A stretch of 64,000 nucleotides of DNA from contig OX387183.1 of the NCBI GenBank assembly GCA_947561395.2, positions 30,492,853 through 30,556,852 of the forward strand, in the 5' to 3' direction. The notes under the pieces were generated by a model. It was not told the DNA's origin. It made no database searches and saw only the letters and a list, made by a program, of their open reading frames with translations. This DNA is from Buxus sempervirens (lineage: Eukaryota; Streptophyta; Magnoliopsida; Buxales; Buxaceae). This document shows, one piece after another, positions 33,664 through 45,000 of this stretch (position 1 is its first letter; each line of letters begins with the position of its first letter). Position numbers and translations under genes: made by a program.

Positions 33664-35134
33664 TTAAAATAGGAACTTGGAACATTAGGGGTCTTAATGA
33701 CCCTGCAAAGCAAAGTGAAGTGAAAGCATTGATAGATAGCCGGAAAATCTGTTGTATTTGTCTTATTGAGACGAAAGTAAGGCAAGTGAACTCTTATTTT
33801 GTGAAGAATTTACTGTGTCCGAATTGGAGCTTGCTCACTAACTACGACCAATCCATCAAAGGGCGTATTTGGATGCTATATGATAACCAAGTTTTGAGAA
33901 TTAATTCTTTAAGTGTCACGGATCAGCTTATTCATTGCTATATGGAGATGTTACTTGTACATAAGAGCTGTTTTTTCACTTGTGTGTATGGTTCTAATGA
34001 CTACAAGGAAAGGAGAGAATTGTGGCAGCAGTTAAGGCATAATGCAGTGGATCATCCTTGGATGGTCATCGGGGATTTTAACTGTGTCCGTAGACAGGAG
34101 GAGAAGGTAGGTGGCAAAAGTATCAAGAGGCAACCAACTGAGGATTTTAACAATTGCATAAACTCTTGTGCCTTGTCTGATTTGAAGGCCAAAGGGTATT
34201 TTCTCTCTTGGAGCAATCAGAGTTCATCATCAAGAAGAATTGCATGCAAACTCGACAGATCTCTTGTGAACAAGGCTTGGTTTTCAGAATTCTTATCTTC
34301 TGAAGTGGAATTTTTAAATCCTGGAATTTCTGATCATTGTCCGATGGTAGTAACTATTTATCCGGAAATCAAATGGGGGGCAAGACCGTTCAGATTTTTC
34401 AATCATTGGTCTTCGAATGAGAATTTCATTCCTTTGGTAGCTGCGGCCTGGAATCACCAATTTGATGGTCACCCTATGTTCCGTGTTGTAAAAAAGCTTC
34501 AGGTGGTGAAAGCTTCCCTCAAGGCTTGGAGTAGAAATGAGAATTTCGTCAATATCTCTTGCAAAGTCACTCAGATTAGAACTGAATTAGCAGATATTCA
34601 AAAGAGATGTTTTGTGTCTGCCCCGGCTGAGGATGATTTAGTCAAAGAGAGATCATTAAAAGCTGAATTGATGAAGGCTACTAGAATTGAAGAATCACAA
34701 TTGAAACAGAAGTCCAGGATCTCGTGGCTACAGGAGGGGGATAAAAACTCATGGTTCTTCCATAACCACATGATCTCTAGAAGGGCTTCAAACAAAATTC
34801 TCAGCATCACTCAAGATGAGGGTAACATCATTTCAGATCACAAGGGTATTAGTAAAGCATTTGTGGACCACTTCTCGAATATTATGGGTAGGGATGACCC
34901 AGTTGACTTGCAGAATTTTCCGGATCTTCCTAGAAAGTTAACTGCGGATCATGTCAGAAGTGTTATGGAGGAGGTTACAGCTGAGGAAGCAAAGGCCACC
35001 CTATTCTCTCTAAAGGAGGATAAAGCTCCTAGAACGGATGGTTTCACGGCTGCTTTCTTTAAGAAAGCTTGGGCGATTGTAGGGTCGGATGTGATTGAAG
35101 CCATTCTTAGTTTCTTCAAGGATGGTAAATTGCT
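33660..35134 (+). pseudogene. LINE G ORF2, endonuclease to start of RT
   Basis: Opens MIKIGTWNIRGLNDPAK in an ATGA overlap with ORF1. The endonuclease motifs ETK, GDFNCVRR (34074), KAKGYFLSW, DRSLVN and SDHCPMV are present, then KSRISWLQEGDKNSWFFHN and the beginning of RT. The RT block reads KAPRTDGF where relatives have KAPGPDGF, two substitutions in a strongly conserved turn. The frame is cut after FFKDGKLL by LINE H; the tail of the open frame (FFFFLEGKSKLY) is translated T-run. Confidence 0.92.
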
Positions 35135-38100
35135 TTTTTTTTTTTTTTTGGAAGGTAAGTCCAAATTGTATTAATGAGAAAAAGGATATTTACAATGAGG
35201 CATAAGACACGCAAGTACCAGTAGGTACATTACAACAAAAACACTTTAACAAGATAGAACATGTAGCATGATCGTGGGGTTACAAGTAAAGTTCCCAAGA
35301 TAATCGCCAATTATTGATGAGCTGCCTGTGAGTAGGGGTGTCAAGGATACGGGTCCGTGCCATATTGGCTTTTCCTTGTACATCAAACATAATGCTATCT
35401 GTAAGAACTTGCTGGGGGAGGTATGCATTCTTGAAAATTCTCCGGTTTCTTTCCCTCCACACGTGGTATACGGTAGCTGCAAGAGATAGGTAGAGAAGCT
35501 GCCGAGCCTTGACATCACCCAGTCTAAGTGAAGATATCCATTGTATTAGATCCCTCCAAGGTCTGTTTAATCTGGTCACACAGTTTAGTAACAACATATG
35601 GTTCCAAATTTCTTTGGTGTAGGTGCAATCAAAGAAAAGGTGCTCATGGGATTCATCACCTCGTCTACATAGGACACACTTGGCCTGTTGGACAATTCCC
35701 ATTCTGTGCAGCCGGTCACATGTGAGTAGTCTTTGATTAATGGCTAACCATAAAGTAAAAGCATGCTTCGGGATGTGGTTATGAAACCATACCAGATCGT
35801 GCCATGTTGCCAATGGTTTGGGGACTTGTAAGCTTTGATATGCACTACTGATGTTGAAGGCACCTGTTTTGGATGGCGTCCATGTGAAGATATCATCAAT
35901 ATCACAGCATGGCTTGGGCATTCGATCAAGCTTCCCCCATACTTCAATCAAATCCAATGTCACAGCAACCGGTGGATCCCATTCATCTTCTGATATTATT
36001 GCACTTACCTTGGCATGGCATTGGAGACCTGAGTCGTATATGAGACGCTGGCCATATTTTGGGAACAAAGGACCATCGGGGTGCCAGTTATCATACCATA
36101 GTGAAGTTTGTTCTCCATTGTGTATTTTCTTCTTGACCAACAAGGCCATTGAGGACCTTGCTCGGAGGACTTTCCTCCAAGCCCAGGAGCAGCTTGCTGG
36201 TATGTTAAGTATCCAAAAGTTGCGGCCCTTGATGAGGTAATGATGTACCCACCGAACCCACAAAGAGTCATGTGACGTTAGGACTCTCCATGCATGCTTC
36301 ATGATTGCTGCTTTGTTCCAAGAGTAGAGCTTGAAGAGCCCCAGGCCACCCTCCTTGCGGGGGGTGCACACCACATCCCAACTGATTGGGTTCATTTTGT
36401 GCTTTAATTGTGGTCCTGTCCAAAGGAATCTTCTACAAATCTTTTCCAGCTCATCAATCACTCCTTTTGGAAGGATAAAAGTTGACAACCAGTGCACTTT
36501 TATAGAGAAGAGAACTGCTTTGATGAGCAAAAGCTTACCTGCATACGAGAGACATCTGCCCTTCCATGATTGTGCTTTCTCTTTGATTCGAGATATGAGT
36601 GGCTCACAATCTCGCCATGAGAGTTTGGAGGTGAAGAGAGGAAGCCCAAGATACTTCACCGGAAGGGTGCCAAGAGAGAACCCCATTTGCATACTAAGCT
36701 CCTTCTGCTGCTCCTCAGGAACTCCACTTAGGAACATAGAACTTTTCATATTGTTGACTTGCAAACCTGTGAGTGTTTGGAAGTCATGTAGAGCCTTCTG
36801 AATACATCCCAAAGAGGACTTATCAGCAGCAGAGAACACAAAGAGGTCATCAGCAAAACATAGGAGTTTAAGACCCATTGCTTCACATCGATGGTGGTGA
36901 GTAAACCCATGATGAGTATTCTGAATTAGGAGCCTGTTAAACACCTCCATTGCCAGGACGAATAAATATGGTGACATGGGATCCCCTTGGCGCAACCCAT
37001 TTGCACCCTTGAAGAAACCCACCAAACTTCCATTAAGCATGATCGAAAATGCTGTAGTAGACACACACTCCATGATCCAGGCAGTGAAGGTGCTTGGGAA
37101 CCCCATGGCATTGAGCATGTCCTCAATACTTCTCCATGAAATAGAATCAAAAGCCTTACGAAGATCAACCTTTAAGGCGCATTTTTTGTGGTTGGTGGGT
37201 AGATGGTAATTATGCAATAACTCATGTGTGAGGAGCACGTTTTCTGCACTTCCTCTAGCTGGAAGAAATGCGGATTGGTAGCTGCCCACGAGCTCACCCA
37301 CAACACTCTTCAGTCGGTTGGCAAGAATTTTAGAGATGCATTTGTAGAGTGTATTGACACATGAGATGGGCCTGAAGTCAGTTACCTTATTCGGGTTGGT
37401 GCATTTTGGTACAAGGGTGATAGCCGAAGTGTTCCACTGCTTTAGTAATCTTCCAGATTTGAAGAAACTTAGAATTGCTTGAACTACATCGCTTCCCACA
37501 ATATCCCATGCTTTCTTGAAGAATGCCGGAGTAAACCCATCTGGACCTGGAGCCTTGCCATCCTTCAAGGAAAATAGAGTAACCTTCACCTCATTAGCAG
37601 TTATATCCTTCTCTAAATTCGTCCTTTGCTCAGCAGATAGATAAGTACTAAATTCAGGCATGGGCATTGAGCTGGTGTCATGGTTAGCCCCCAACATGTT
37701 CTGGAAATAGTGGAGAATATGGTTGGATACCTCAGTTGAATCAGTCAGTTTTTGCCCCTCATCATTCATAATACAGGTGATTGTATTTGTTGCTCTTCTT
37801 GCAATCAAAGAATTGTGAAAGAAGGCTGTATTCCGATCCCCTTCAGCAAGCCATTGTACTCTTGATTTTTGCATGAGTTGGGCTTCCTCATGGTGTAGAC
37901 ATGTTGAGAGCTGACGTCTGAGATTGCTTTCTTGTTGGAATAGCATATTGCTTTGTGGATTATCATGCAACCTTTTCTGAATATCAGCTAATTGCATCCT
38001 CAATGCTTGAACCTGTGAAGATATATCTGCAAATCTTAGCTGTTTGCTCCACTCCCGAAGCTTGGCTTTTACTGATTGTAACTTTTTAGCCACTCTGAAC

Positions 38101-38178
38101 ATTGGAGAACCAGGTACCTCTATTGCCCATGCCTCAGTAACGATCTGAAGAAAGTCCGGGTGAGAAGTCCAGAAATTG
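35135..38178 (-). mobile_element. LINE H, 5'-truncated L1-type element in G
   Basis: Flanked by the 16-bp duplication AGGATGGTAAATTGCT (35119-35134 and 38179-38194). The T-run at 35135-35149 is its poly(A). Truncation is at the end of the endonuclease domain. This is the innermost layer on the deepest path of the nest and so is among the youngest insertions. Confidence 0.94.
35280..38177 (-). CDS. LINE H ORF2 (N-truncated): intact RT and zf-RVT
   Basis: An uninterrupted frame of about 965 element-derived codons, from NFWTSHPDFLQIV to the stop at 35280. The frame can extend into G's DNA to an ATG at 38201, adding eight foreign residues. RT motifs are all present: KAPGPDGFTPAFF near 37550, YRPISCVNTLYKCISKI, SAFLPARGS, KVDLRKAFDSISW, GLRQGDPMSPYLF and FADD near 36850. 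zf-RVT has CVLCRRGDES...HLFFDC near 35670. Endonuclease is missing, so autonomous insertion is not expected, but an RT-competent protein cannot be excluded. Confidence 0.92.
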   Translation of the reverse strand, partial: NFWTSHPDFLQIVTEAWAIEVPGSPMFRVAKKLQSVKAKLREWSKQLRFADISSQVQALRMQLADIQKRLHDNPQSNMLFQQESNLRRQLSTCLHHEEAQLMQKSRVQWLAEGDRNTAFFHNSLIARRATNTITCIMNDEGQKLTDSTEVSNHILHYFQNMLGANHDTSSMPMPEFSTYLSAEQRTNLEKDITANEVKVTLFSLKDGKAPGPDGFTPAFFKKAWDIVGSDVVQAILSFFKSGRLLKQWNTSAITLVPKCTNPNKVTDFRPISCVNTLYKCISKILANRLKSVVGELVGSYQSAFLPARGSAENVLLTHELLHNYHLPTNHKKCALKVDLRKAFDSISWRSIEDMLNAMGFPSTFTAWIMECVSTTAFSIMLNGSLVGFFKGANGLRQGDPMSPYLFVLAMEVFNRLLIQNTHHGFTHHHRCEAMGLKLLCFADDLFVFSAADKSSLGCIQKALHDFQTLTGLQVNNMKSSMFLSGVPEEQQKELSMQMGFSLGTLPVKYLGLPLFTSKLSWRDCEPLISRIKEKAQSWKGRCLSYAGKLLLIKAVLFSIKVHWLSTFILPKGVIDELEKICRRFLWTGPQLKHKMNPISWDVVCTPRKEGGLGLFKLYSWNKAAIMKHAWRVLTSHDSLWVRWVHHYLIKGRNFWILNIPASCSWAWRKVLRARSSMALLVKKKIHNGEQTSLWYDNWHPDGPLFPKYGQRLIYDSGLQCHAKVSAIISEDEWDPPVAVTLDLIEVWGKLDRMPKPCCDIDDIFTWTPSKTGAFNISSAYQSLQVPKPLATWHDLVWFHNHIPKHAFTLWLAINQRLLTCDRLHRMGIVQQAKCVLCRRGDESHEHLFFDCTYTKEIWNHMLLLNCVTRLNRPWRDLIQWISSLRLGDVKARQLLYLSLAATVYHVWRERNRRIFKNAYLPQQVLTDSIMFDVQGKANMARTRILDTPTHRQLINNWRLSWELYL

Positions 38179-38194
38179 AGGATGGTAAATTGCT

Positions 38195-40369
38195 GAAGCA
38201 AGTAAATTCAACTTCCATTACACTTGTCCCAAAGTGCCTCAATCCAGCCAAGGTATCTGACTACAGACCAATTTCTTGTGTGAATATTCTCTATAAGTGT
38301 ATTTCGAAAATTATTGCAAACAGATTCAAGCAAATCATTGGGGATATTGTTGGAGACTACCAAGCGGCCTTTATTCCGGGGAGATCGATTGCTGATAATA
38401 TTTTGTTAACTCATGAGCTACTGCATAGCACTCATCTGAACAAAGGTAGGCCTAGGTGTGCTATAAAGGTCGATATCAGCAAAGCTTACGACTCAGTATC
38501 GTGGAAATGTGTTCGGAAAACTCTCTCTGTGCTAGGTTTTCCACATAAGTTCATTGGGTGGGTGATGGAATGCATTTCGACCACATCGTACTCGATAATG
38601 ATTAATGGTGGTATGAATGGTTTCTTCAAAGGAGTAAAGGGCTTGAGACAGGGTGATCCTATGTCCCCTTACGTTTTTGTTCTCATCATGGAAGTGTTTA
38701 ATGCTATTCTTCAAGAGAGTACTAACAAACCAGCTTTCAAGTTCTTCCCCAAGTGCTCCAAGTTGAACATCAAATCAGTAAGTTTTGCAGATGATTTGAT
38801 ACTTTTTTCTGCAGGAGAAGAAGAGTCCATTGAATGTGGCATGGAAGCATTGCAGAAACTCCATATCACCTCAGGCCTCAAAGTCAATAATGAAAAAACT
38901 ACCATGTTCCTGGCTGGGATGGATGATAGTATGAAGAATCATCTAAGTGGTAGATTTGGGCTGAAGCTTGGAAACCTTCCCATTAAGTACTTGGGGCTGC
39001 CGTTGTTGTCCTCTAAGCTCAACCCTAGGGATTGTGAGCCTTTGGTGTCTCGCATAAAAATGAGAATCCAATCTTGGAAGAACAACAATCTTTCTTATGC
39101 GGGAAGGATCACACTCATCAACTCGGTTCTATTTTCCATAGCAGTATATTGGCTTTCAATATTTGACATTCCCAAATGTGTATCCAATGAAATTCAAAAG
39201 GAATGTCGCCACTTTTTATGGGCTGGGCAGAATTCATCAAAAAAGGTATGTCCTATTGCTTGGAAAGTTGTTTGTGCACCAAAAGATCAAGGAGGACTTG
39301 GCATAAAAAGATTACATATCTGGAACAAGGCGGCCATTCTAAAGTATATATGGGCAATTGTCAACAAGTCACAATCACTTTGGGTGAAATGGACTAGAAG
39401 CTACCTCATAAGAGACAGGAATTTTTGGGCTATACAATGCCCATCAAGGTGTACATGGATATGGAGGAAGATATTACAAGCTAGATGCCATGCAGCAGAT
39501 ATTTTGAAGGCTAGAGTGTACAACGGTGTCGGCACCTCTCTATGGTATGATAATTGGCATCCAGATGGCCCAATTGTCCCAAGGTATGGACATCGGATTG
39601 TCTATGATTCAGGCCTTCATATTTCAGCCCCGGTGAGTAGTATTATTGAGCATAATGAATGGTCTGTTCCCCCAGCTGTCACCATTGAGCTCATGGAGGT
39701 ATGGAGCAAATTATGTCTACTACCAAAACCGGATGACTCAAGGGAGGATAGGTTGGTATGGACAGCTTCCAAATCAGGTGTGTTTAACATTGCGAGTACT
39801 TATAACTACATGCTTCCAACATCTCATCCGGTCCCATGGAAGAAGGTAGTGTGGTTTCCGTTGAACATTCCTCGGCATGCAATGATTCTATGGATGGCAA
39901 TTAACAATGGCCTACTCACACTGGAAAAACTTTAAAATGGGGAGTGGTTTCTCAAACATCGTGTGTGCTATGTAGGCGTGCTAATGAATCTCTTCACCAT
40001 CTCTTTTTCTTATGTAGTTACAGTTGGCAGGTTTGGAAAAGTATGCTTCAATTAAATTGCAAGCGTAGAACCAATCGAAGATGGACCAGGTTGATCGAGT
40101 GGATGGTAAGAAGATGTTCTGGAGCAAATCCGATTAATGTCATCTTGAAGTTATCATTGGCAGCATCGGTCTATCACATATGGAAGGAAAGGAACAGGAG
40201 GTGTTTCAAGAATAGTTACTTGCCAGCACAAGAGGTGAGTAATCATATTCGGTTTGATGTCCAAGCAAGGTTGTTCAGCTCCAGATTCACAGTCAAGGAT
40301 ACTGACCACAATAGGAAGGTGGTTGACAATTGGGGTCTCACATCGGCATTTCAGTTTTCTGGGCTGTAG
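38195..40369 (+). pseudogene. LINE G ORF2, RT and zf-RVT
   Basis: Resumes after H with LKQVNSTSITLVPKC, YRPISCVNILYKCISKI, AAFIPGRSI, KVDISKAYDSVSW, GLRQGDPMSPYVF and FADD near 38785, then YLGLPLLSSKL and the zf-RVT region. At about 39931-39934 one T is missing in a T-run (LTLEKL then LKWGVVSQ in another frame), a frameshift just before CVLCRRANES...HLFFLC. The second frame ends at 40369. Apart from this shift and the H insertion the gene is whole. Confidence 0.92.
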
Positions 40370-40592
40370 CATCCCCTGTATCTCTTTAATGTATTGTGTC
40401 ATTATGACATAGTCTGGTGGTATAGCCTAGGACAAGGTATATTTGTATCCCATGGTTAAGAGGTGGTTGTGTCTTTTGGTTACCTTAGTGTGTATGGGGT
40501 ATCCTTGGTGCTGCTTGAACCTTTTGTAATTATTTCTCTTTATTAATATACTTGGGACTTAACTTCCAAAAAAAAAACGATGAAGCATATAT

Positions 40593-41602
40593 GGAAAATT
40601 TTGGTTGATGGCAGCTCCCTTTGGGTTAGATGGGTACACAGGTATCTTATTAAAGACCGGAATTTCTGGACTTTAAGTGTGCCTACTAACTCTTCATGGG
40701 CATGGAGGAAGATTCTCAAGTTGTGGTATGGAATGGCCCACCTAATTAAAAAGAAGATCTATAATGGTTTGAGCACCTCCTTGTGGTATGATAATTGGCA
40801 TCCGGTGGGGCCACTTTTCAGTAAGTATGGTAATCGGTTGATCTATGACTCTGGTCTCACACGTCATGCTATGGTTAGCAGCATAATCTCTGGTTATACA
40901 TGGGATCCACCTGTAGCAGCATCTCCAGATTTAATTGAAGTCTGGAGTAGGCTTGATGAGCTGCCACACCCATCACCTGAACAAGACGATGTTGTAGTGT
41001 GGACTCCTTCAAATTCAGGTACTTTTGACATATCTAGTGCTTATAAGCACTTCGATACACATAGGAGCCAAGTGGCTTGGTATGGACTCATATGGTTCTC
41101 TAAACACATCCCTAAACATGCTTTTATATTGTGGCTCGCTGTGAATCAAAGGTTGCTAACCAAGGACCGGTTGCATAATAAGGGTATTGTTAACAACCCT
41201 TCGTGCGTGTTCTGTAGAGCACGTGACGAGTCTCACTCACACTTATTCTTTGAGTGTACTTACAGTGCCCATGTGTGGAACCGTGTTTTGGAGAATAATG
41301 GAGTCGCAAGGCTACATCATACTTGGGTGGATGTTGTGCAATGGGCTGCATCCTTGAAGCTGGGTAGCCCACATGCCACCCTCATTTTCAAGCTCTCTTT
41401 TGCAGCAAGTGTCTACCACATCTGGAGGGAAAGAAACAGAAGAGTATTCAGAAATTGTTATATGCCATGGGAAGATTTGGGGTCGCTAATCGCTTTGGAT
41501 GTTAGAGGGAAAGCAAACTTGAAGCATGTGGCTCTACCTGACTCCCCCCTCCACCGCCATCTTGTTGATAGGTGGGACTTAGAGTGGGATCTTGTAAGGT
41601 GA
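40593..41602 (+). pseudogene. LINE F ORF2, zf-RVT domain
   Basis: The third piece resumes WKILVDGSSLWVRW and runs uninterrupted to the TGA at 41602: WYDNWHPVGPL, IYDSGLTRHA, then CVFCRARDES...HLFFEC (zinc ligands) and YHIWRERNRRVF. The 3' UTR at 41603-41745 carries ATTGTACAT and CTTACCTTCC before the poly(A). Confidence 0.9.
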
Positions 41603-41765
41603 TGATTGGGTAACCTTGTATTCTCTTGTGCTCTTGTGTGTTTTTGTCATGTGCCCTGATACATTAAGGAGCACATTGGGTTGTCTTGTTTGATTTGCCA
41701 TTGTACATATCTTTTTTCAATATTATCACTTTGGACTTACCTTCCAAAAAAAAAAAAAAGTGCTG

Positions 41766-41887
41766 TTTGGCATTCAAGTTTATTGGCTTTCGGTCTTCAG
41801 TCTTCCTAAGAAGGTGCTTAATGAGCTGGAGAAAATATGCAGAGACTTCTTATGGGCAGGTCCAGAAATGAAGAGGAAGATCATTCC
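41766..41887 (+). pseudogene. LINE D RT C-terminal continuation
   Basis: Directly after F's poly(A), the frame reads FGIQVYWLSVFSLPKKVL, EKICRDFLWAGP and KRKIIP. This is the block that follows LSYAGRMTLVKTVL in every related copy here. It stops at the T-run of LINE I. Confidence 0.85.
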
Positions 41888-42063
41888 TTTTTTTTTTTTT
41901 TTTGGAAAGTAAGTTTTCCATTAGTAAAGGGAGCTGCTTTACAAGACCAAGGTGGGCATACCCACCTAAAACAATGAAACAAATTACATTAAAACAACCC
42001 TACTGGGAACAATGGCTATCTCATTAGAAATGCTACTACAAACATAAACCCAAAACAAAGTAA

Positions 42064-45000
42064 TTACGGTGCACGGTGGGAGATGATCCCCTCAAGTCCC
42101 CAATGAGATGCAAGCTCCCTGTTGTTGGGCGTATCAATGATAGTAAAGCTGGCAGAGCATAGCTTGAGATTGATATCACGAATAATAAGTGTCATTAAGT
42201 TATCCTGCGAAAGATAGTTGTTGGTGAAGACCCTTCTATTTCTCTCACACCAAATATGGTAAATGACTGCTGCCATAGAAAGCTTGAGAAGGGTTGATGA
42301 GAAACCTTTACCAGCCGCCTTGCGTTGCACCCAGTCGATTGTGTCCTTCCATGACCTATTAGATAGCCTGATGCAATTTTTAGAGAGTACATCCTTTCAA
42401 ATTCTCTTGGTGTAGACACATGCAAAAAAGAGGTGGTCATGGGTCTCCACATCCCTTCTACAGAACATACAAGTAGCTTGGTTGATAGCTCCCCATTTGA
42501 GTAACCTTTCCTTAGTTAACAACTTTTCATGGATAGCTAACCAGAGGAGGAAAGAGTGTTTCGGGATAGGTAGGTGGTGCCAAACCAATGAGTACCAAGG
42601 AACGTCGGGTTTAACCTCAAGAAGAGAGGTGTAGGCAGAGAGCATTGTAAACATACCCGATTTTGATGGTAACCATGTTGTTTGATCATCTCTTGAACTG
42701 TCCAAACCGGGTAGATCTTGAAGTCTTTGCCAAGCTTCAATAAGGTCCATGGATCTAGATAAGGGCACATCCCAATCGTTGCCACTGATAATTGCTTCCA
42801 CTTTGGCATTTACTGGAAGCCCGGAGTCATAAATGAGTCGTTCACCATAAGCAACCACCAATGGGCCAACCGGATGCCAGTTATCATACCATAGAGAAGT
42901 ACAGCGGCCATTGAAAACCCTCTTCTTAATAAGTGCATTTGCTGTTGGTCTTATTTTCAATATTTTCTTCCAAGCCCATGAAGAGTGAGATGGAGGGTTA
43001 ATAGCCCAGAAACTTCGGTCCTTGATGAGGTTAATGTGGACCCAATTAGTCCATAAGTTTTGAGCTCCGGTTGTAATCATCCAGCAGTACCTTAACATGG
43101 CAGCTTTGTTCCAAGTGCATAGCTTGAAGAGACCAAGTCCACCATCCTTATAAGGTGAGCATGCTATTTCCCACTTGATGGGAATAATCTTCTTTCTCAT
43201 GTCGGGTCCTTTCCAAAGAAAATTTCTGCAAAGCTTTTCAAGCTCTCTAATAACCTTCATTGGGAGCATGAAAGCCGATAACCAATAAATCTTGATGGAG
43301 AAGAGGACAGATTTCACCAAGGCAAGGCGGCCAGCATAGGAGAGGTGGCGCCCCTTCCAAGCTTGAGTAGTAGCAGCAATCCGGTTAAGAAGGGGCTCAC
43401 ACTCCGTAGGAGTCAATTTCGAAGATACCAATGGCAACCCCAAGTAGGTAGCTGGTAGAGCGCCAAGAGAGAAACCCGAGCATGAGGATAGAGCTTGCTT
43501 CAACTGGCTGTCAGTACCACTAACATACATTAATGTCTTGCTTTTGTTGACATGAAGACCTGAAATAAGCTGGAATTTGCACAAAGCATCAGAGAAGCAA
43601 TTAATGGAGTTGCAATCGGCCTTGGAAAATAGAAAGAGGTCATCAGCGAAGCATAGAGAGGAGATGCCTAGTTTCTTGCACTTGGCATGGAAGGAAAACC
43701 CTTGCAGCGTGCTATGCTTCAAGATCATAGTAAAATAACTCCATAACAAGAACAAAAAGGTAAGGCTGTCGGATCGCCTTTCCTAAGGCCGCGGGAACTT
43801 TGGTAGAAACCAAATAAGCTTCCATTAATGAGCAAAGAGAATGATGGTGTAGATATGCACTCCATTATCCACTTGGTGAAGCTTTGTGGGAAATTCATGT
43901 GACACAAGATGGAAGAAATACAGCCCCATTCCACCATGTCAAAAGCTTTCCTCAAGTCCACCTTAATTGCACAGTTTGCAACACCAGACCGAAGATGGTA
44001 GCCATGTAACAACTCATGCGTAAGCAAAACATTGTCCATAATACTCCTTCCCGGGATAAAGGCAGTTTGGTTGTCCCCCACAAGGTCACCAATGACATGC
44101 TTGAACCTGTTTGCCAAAATTTTCGATATGCATTTATAAACTGTATTGACACATGAAATCGGTCTGAAGTCGCATACCTTAGAAGGGTTAAGGCACTTAG
44201 GGACAAGAGTAATAGAAGAGTGATTCAGTTGCTTGAGGAGCTTGCCCGAACTGAAGAAACTCAATATGGCTTTCACTGTATCTGTGCCCACAATGGACCA
44301 TGCTTTTTTAACGAAAGCGGGTGTGAAGCCATCAGGCCCAGGGGACTTATCATCTTTGAGTTGGAACATAGTGGCCTTAACCTCATCCGCAGTGATGTCG
44401 TCTTCAAGTGCTTGGGCTTGGTCAGGTCGGAGCTTCCTCTCGAAGGGGGGGGAGATCATCAGACTGAGGGTTAATTGTTGTGCCCATCAACACCCTAAAG
44501 TGGTTCAAGAACTCGTCTTTGATGAGCTGTTGGTCAGTTATCTTGGAACCATCTTCAGTGTATAAACTTAGCACTCGGTTTCTGGCCCTCCTTGAGAGAA
44601 GAGAACTATGGAAAAAACCAGTGTTAGAGTCACCTTCTTTTAACCACTGGACTCGGGATTTTTGCCTTATCTGTGCTTCCTCATCCCTGATTGCATGCGC
44701 CAACTGTGACCGAAGGTCTCTCTCTTGTCGCGCTAACCCAACATCCGTAGGATGAGAAAAACATTCCTTTTGGCAAGAAGCAAGGTCAGATCGGATGCTT
44801 TGGATTTTTGAAGCCATATCAGAGAACTTTTTAGCTCTACTCCACGCCTTCAGTCTAACCTTTAAGAGCCTCAGTTTCTTTGCAAGAATGAACATTGGGG
44901 TTCCCACCACTGTAGAAGACCAAACCTCAGCAACAGTCGGTAGGAAATCATCATGAGTAGTCCAATAATTGAAGAATCTGAATGGTTTGTTCAGGATTTG

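Larger units (their letters stand above)
30428..40576 (+). mobile_element. LINE G, full-length L1-type element in F, split by H
   Basis: Flanked by the 16-bp duplication ACGATGAAGCATATAT (30412-30427 and 40577-40592), with poly(A) at 40568-40576. It has a long 5' UTR (30428-32130), ORF1 (32131-33663), ORF2 (33660-40369 minus the H insertion) and a 3' UTR. Without H (35135-38178 plus one duplication copy) its length is about 7.1 kb. Confidence 0.93.
21856..41759 (+). mobile_element. LINE F, 5'-truncated, split by E and G
   Basis: F consists of 21856-22451, 28654-30427 and 40593-41759, with poly(A) at 41746-41759. E split it with duplication AGAAGTCAAGCTT (22439-22451 and 28641-28653). G split it with ACGATGAAGCATATAT (30412-30427 and 40577-40592). 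F itself lies in D with a short duplication, GTGCTG (21803-21808 and 41760-41765). Removing E and G restores one continuous ORF2 path, apart from two stops. Confidence 0.9.

Noticed and set aside
34949-35174. C-terminal peptide FFFFLEGKSKLY ending LINE G's first ORF2 part
   Set aside because: It is translation of LINE H's T-run and 3' terminus after the insertion point.
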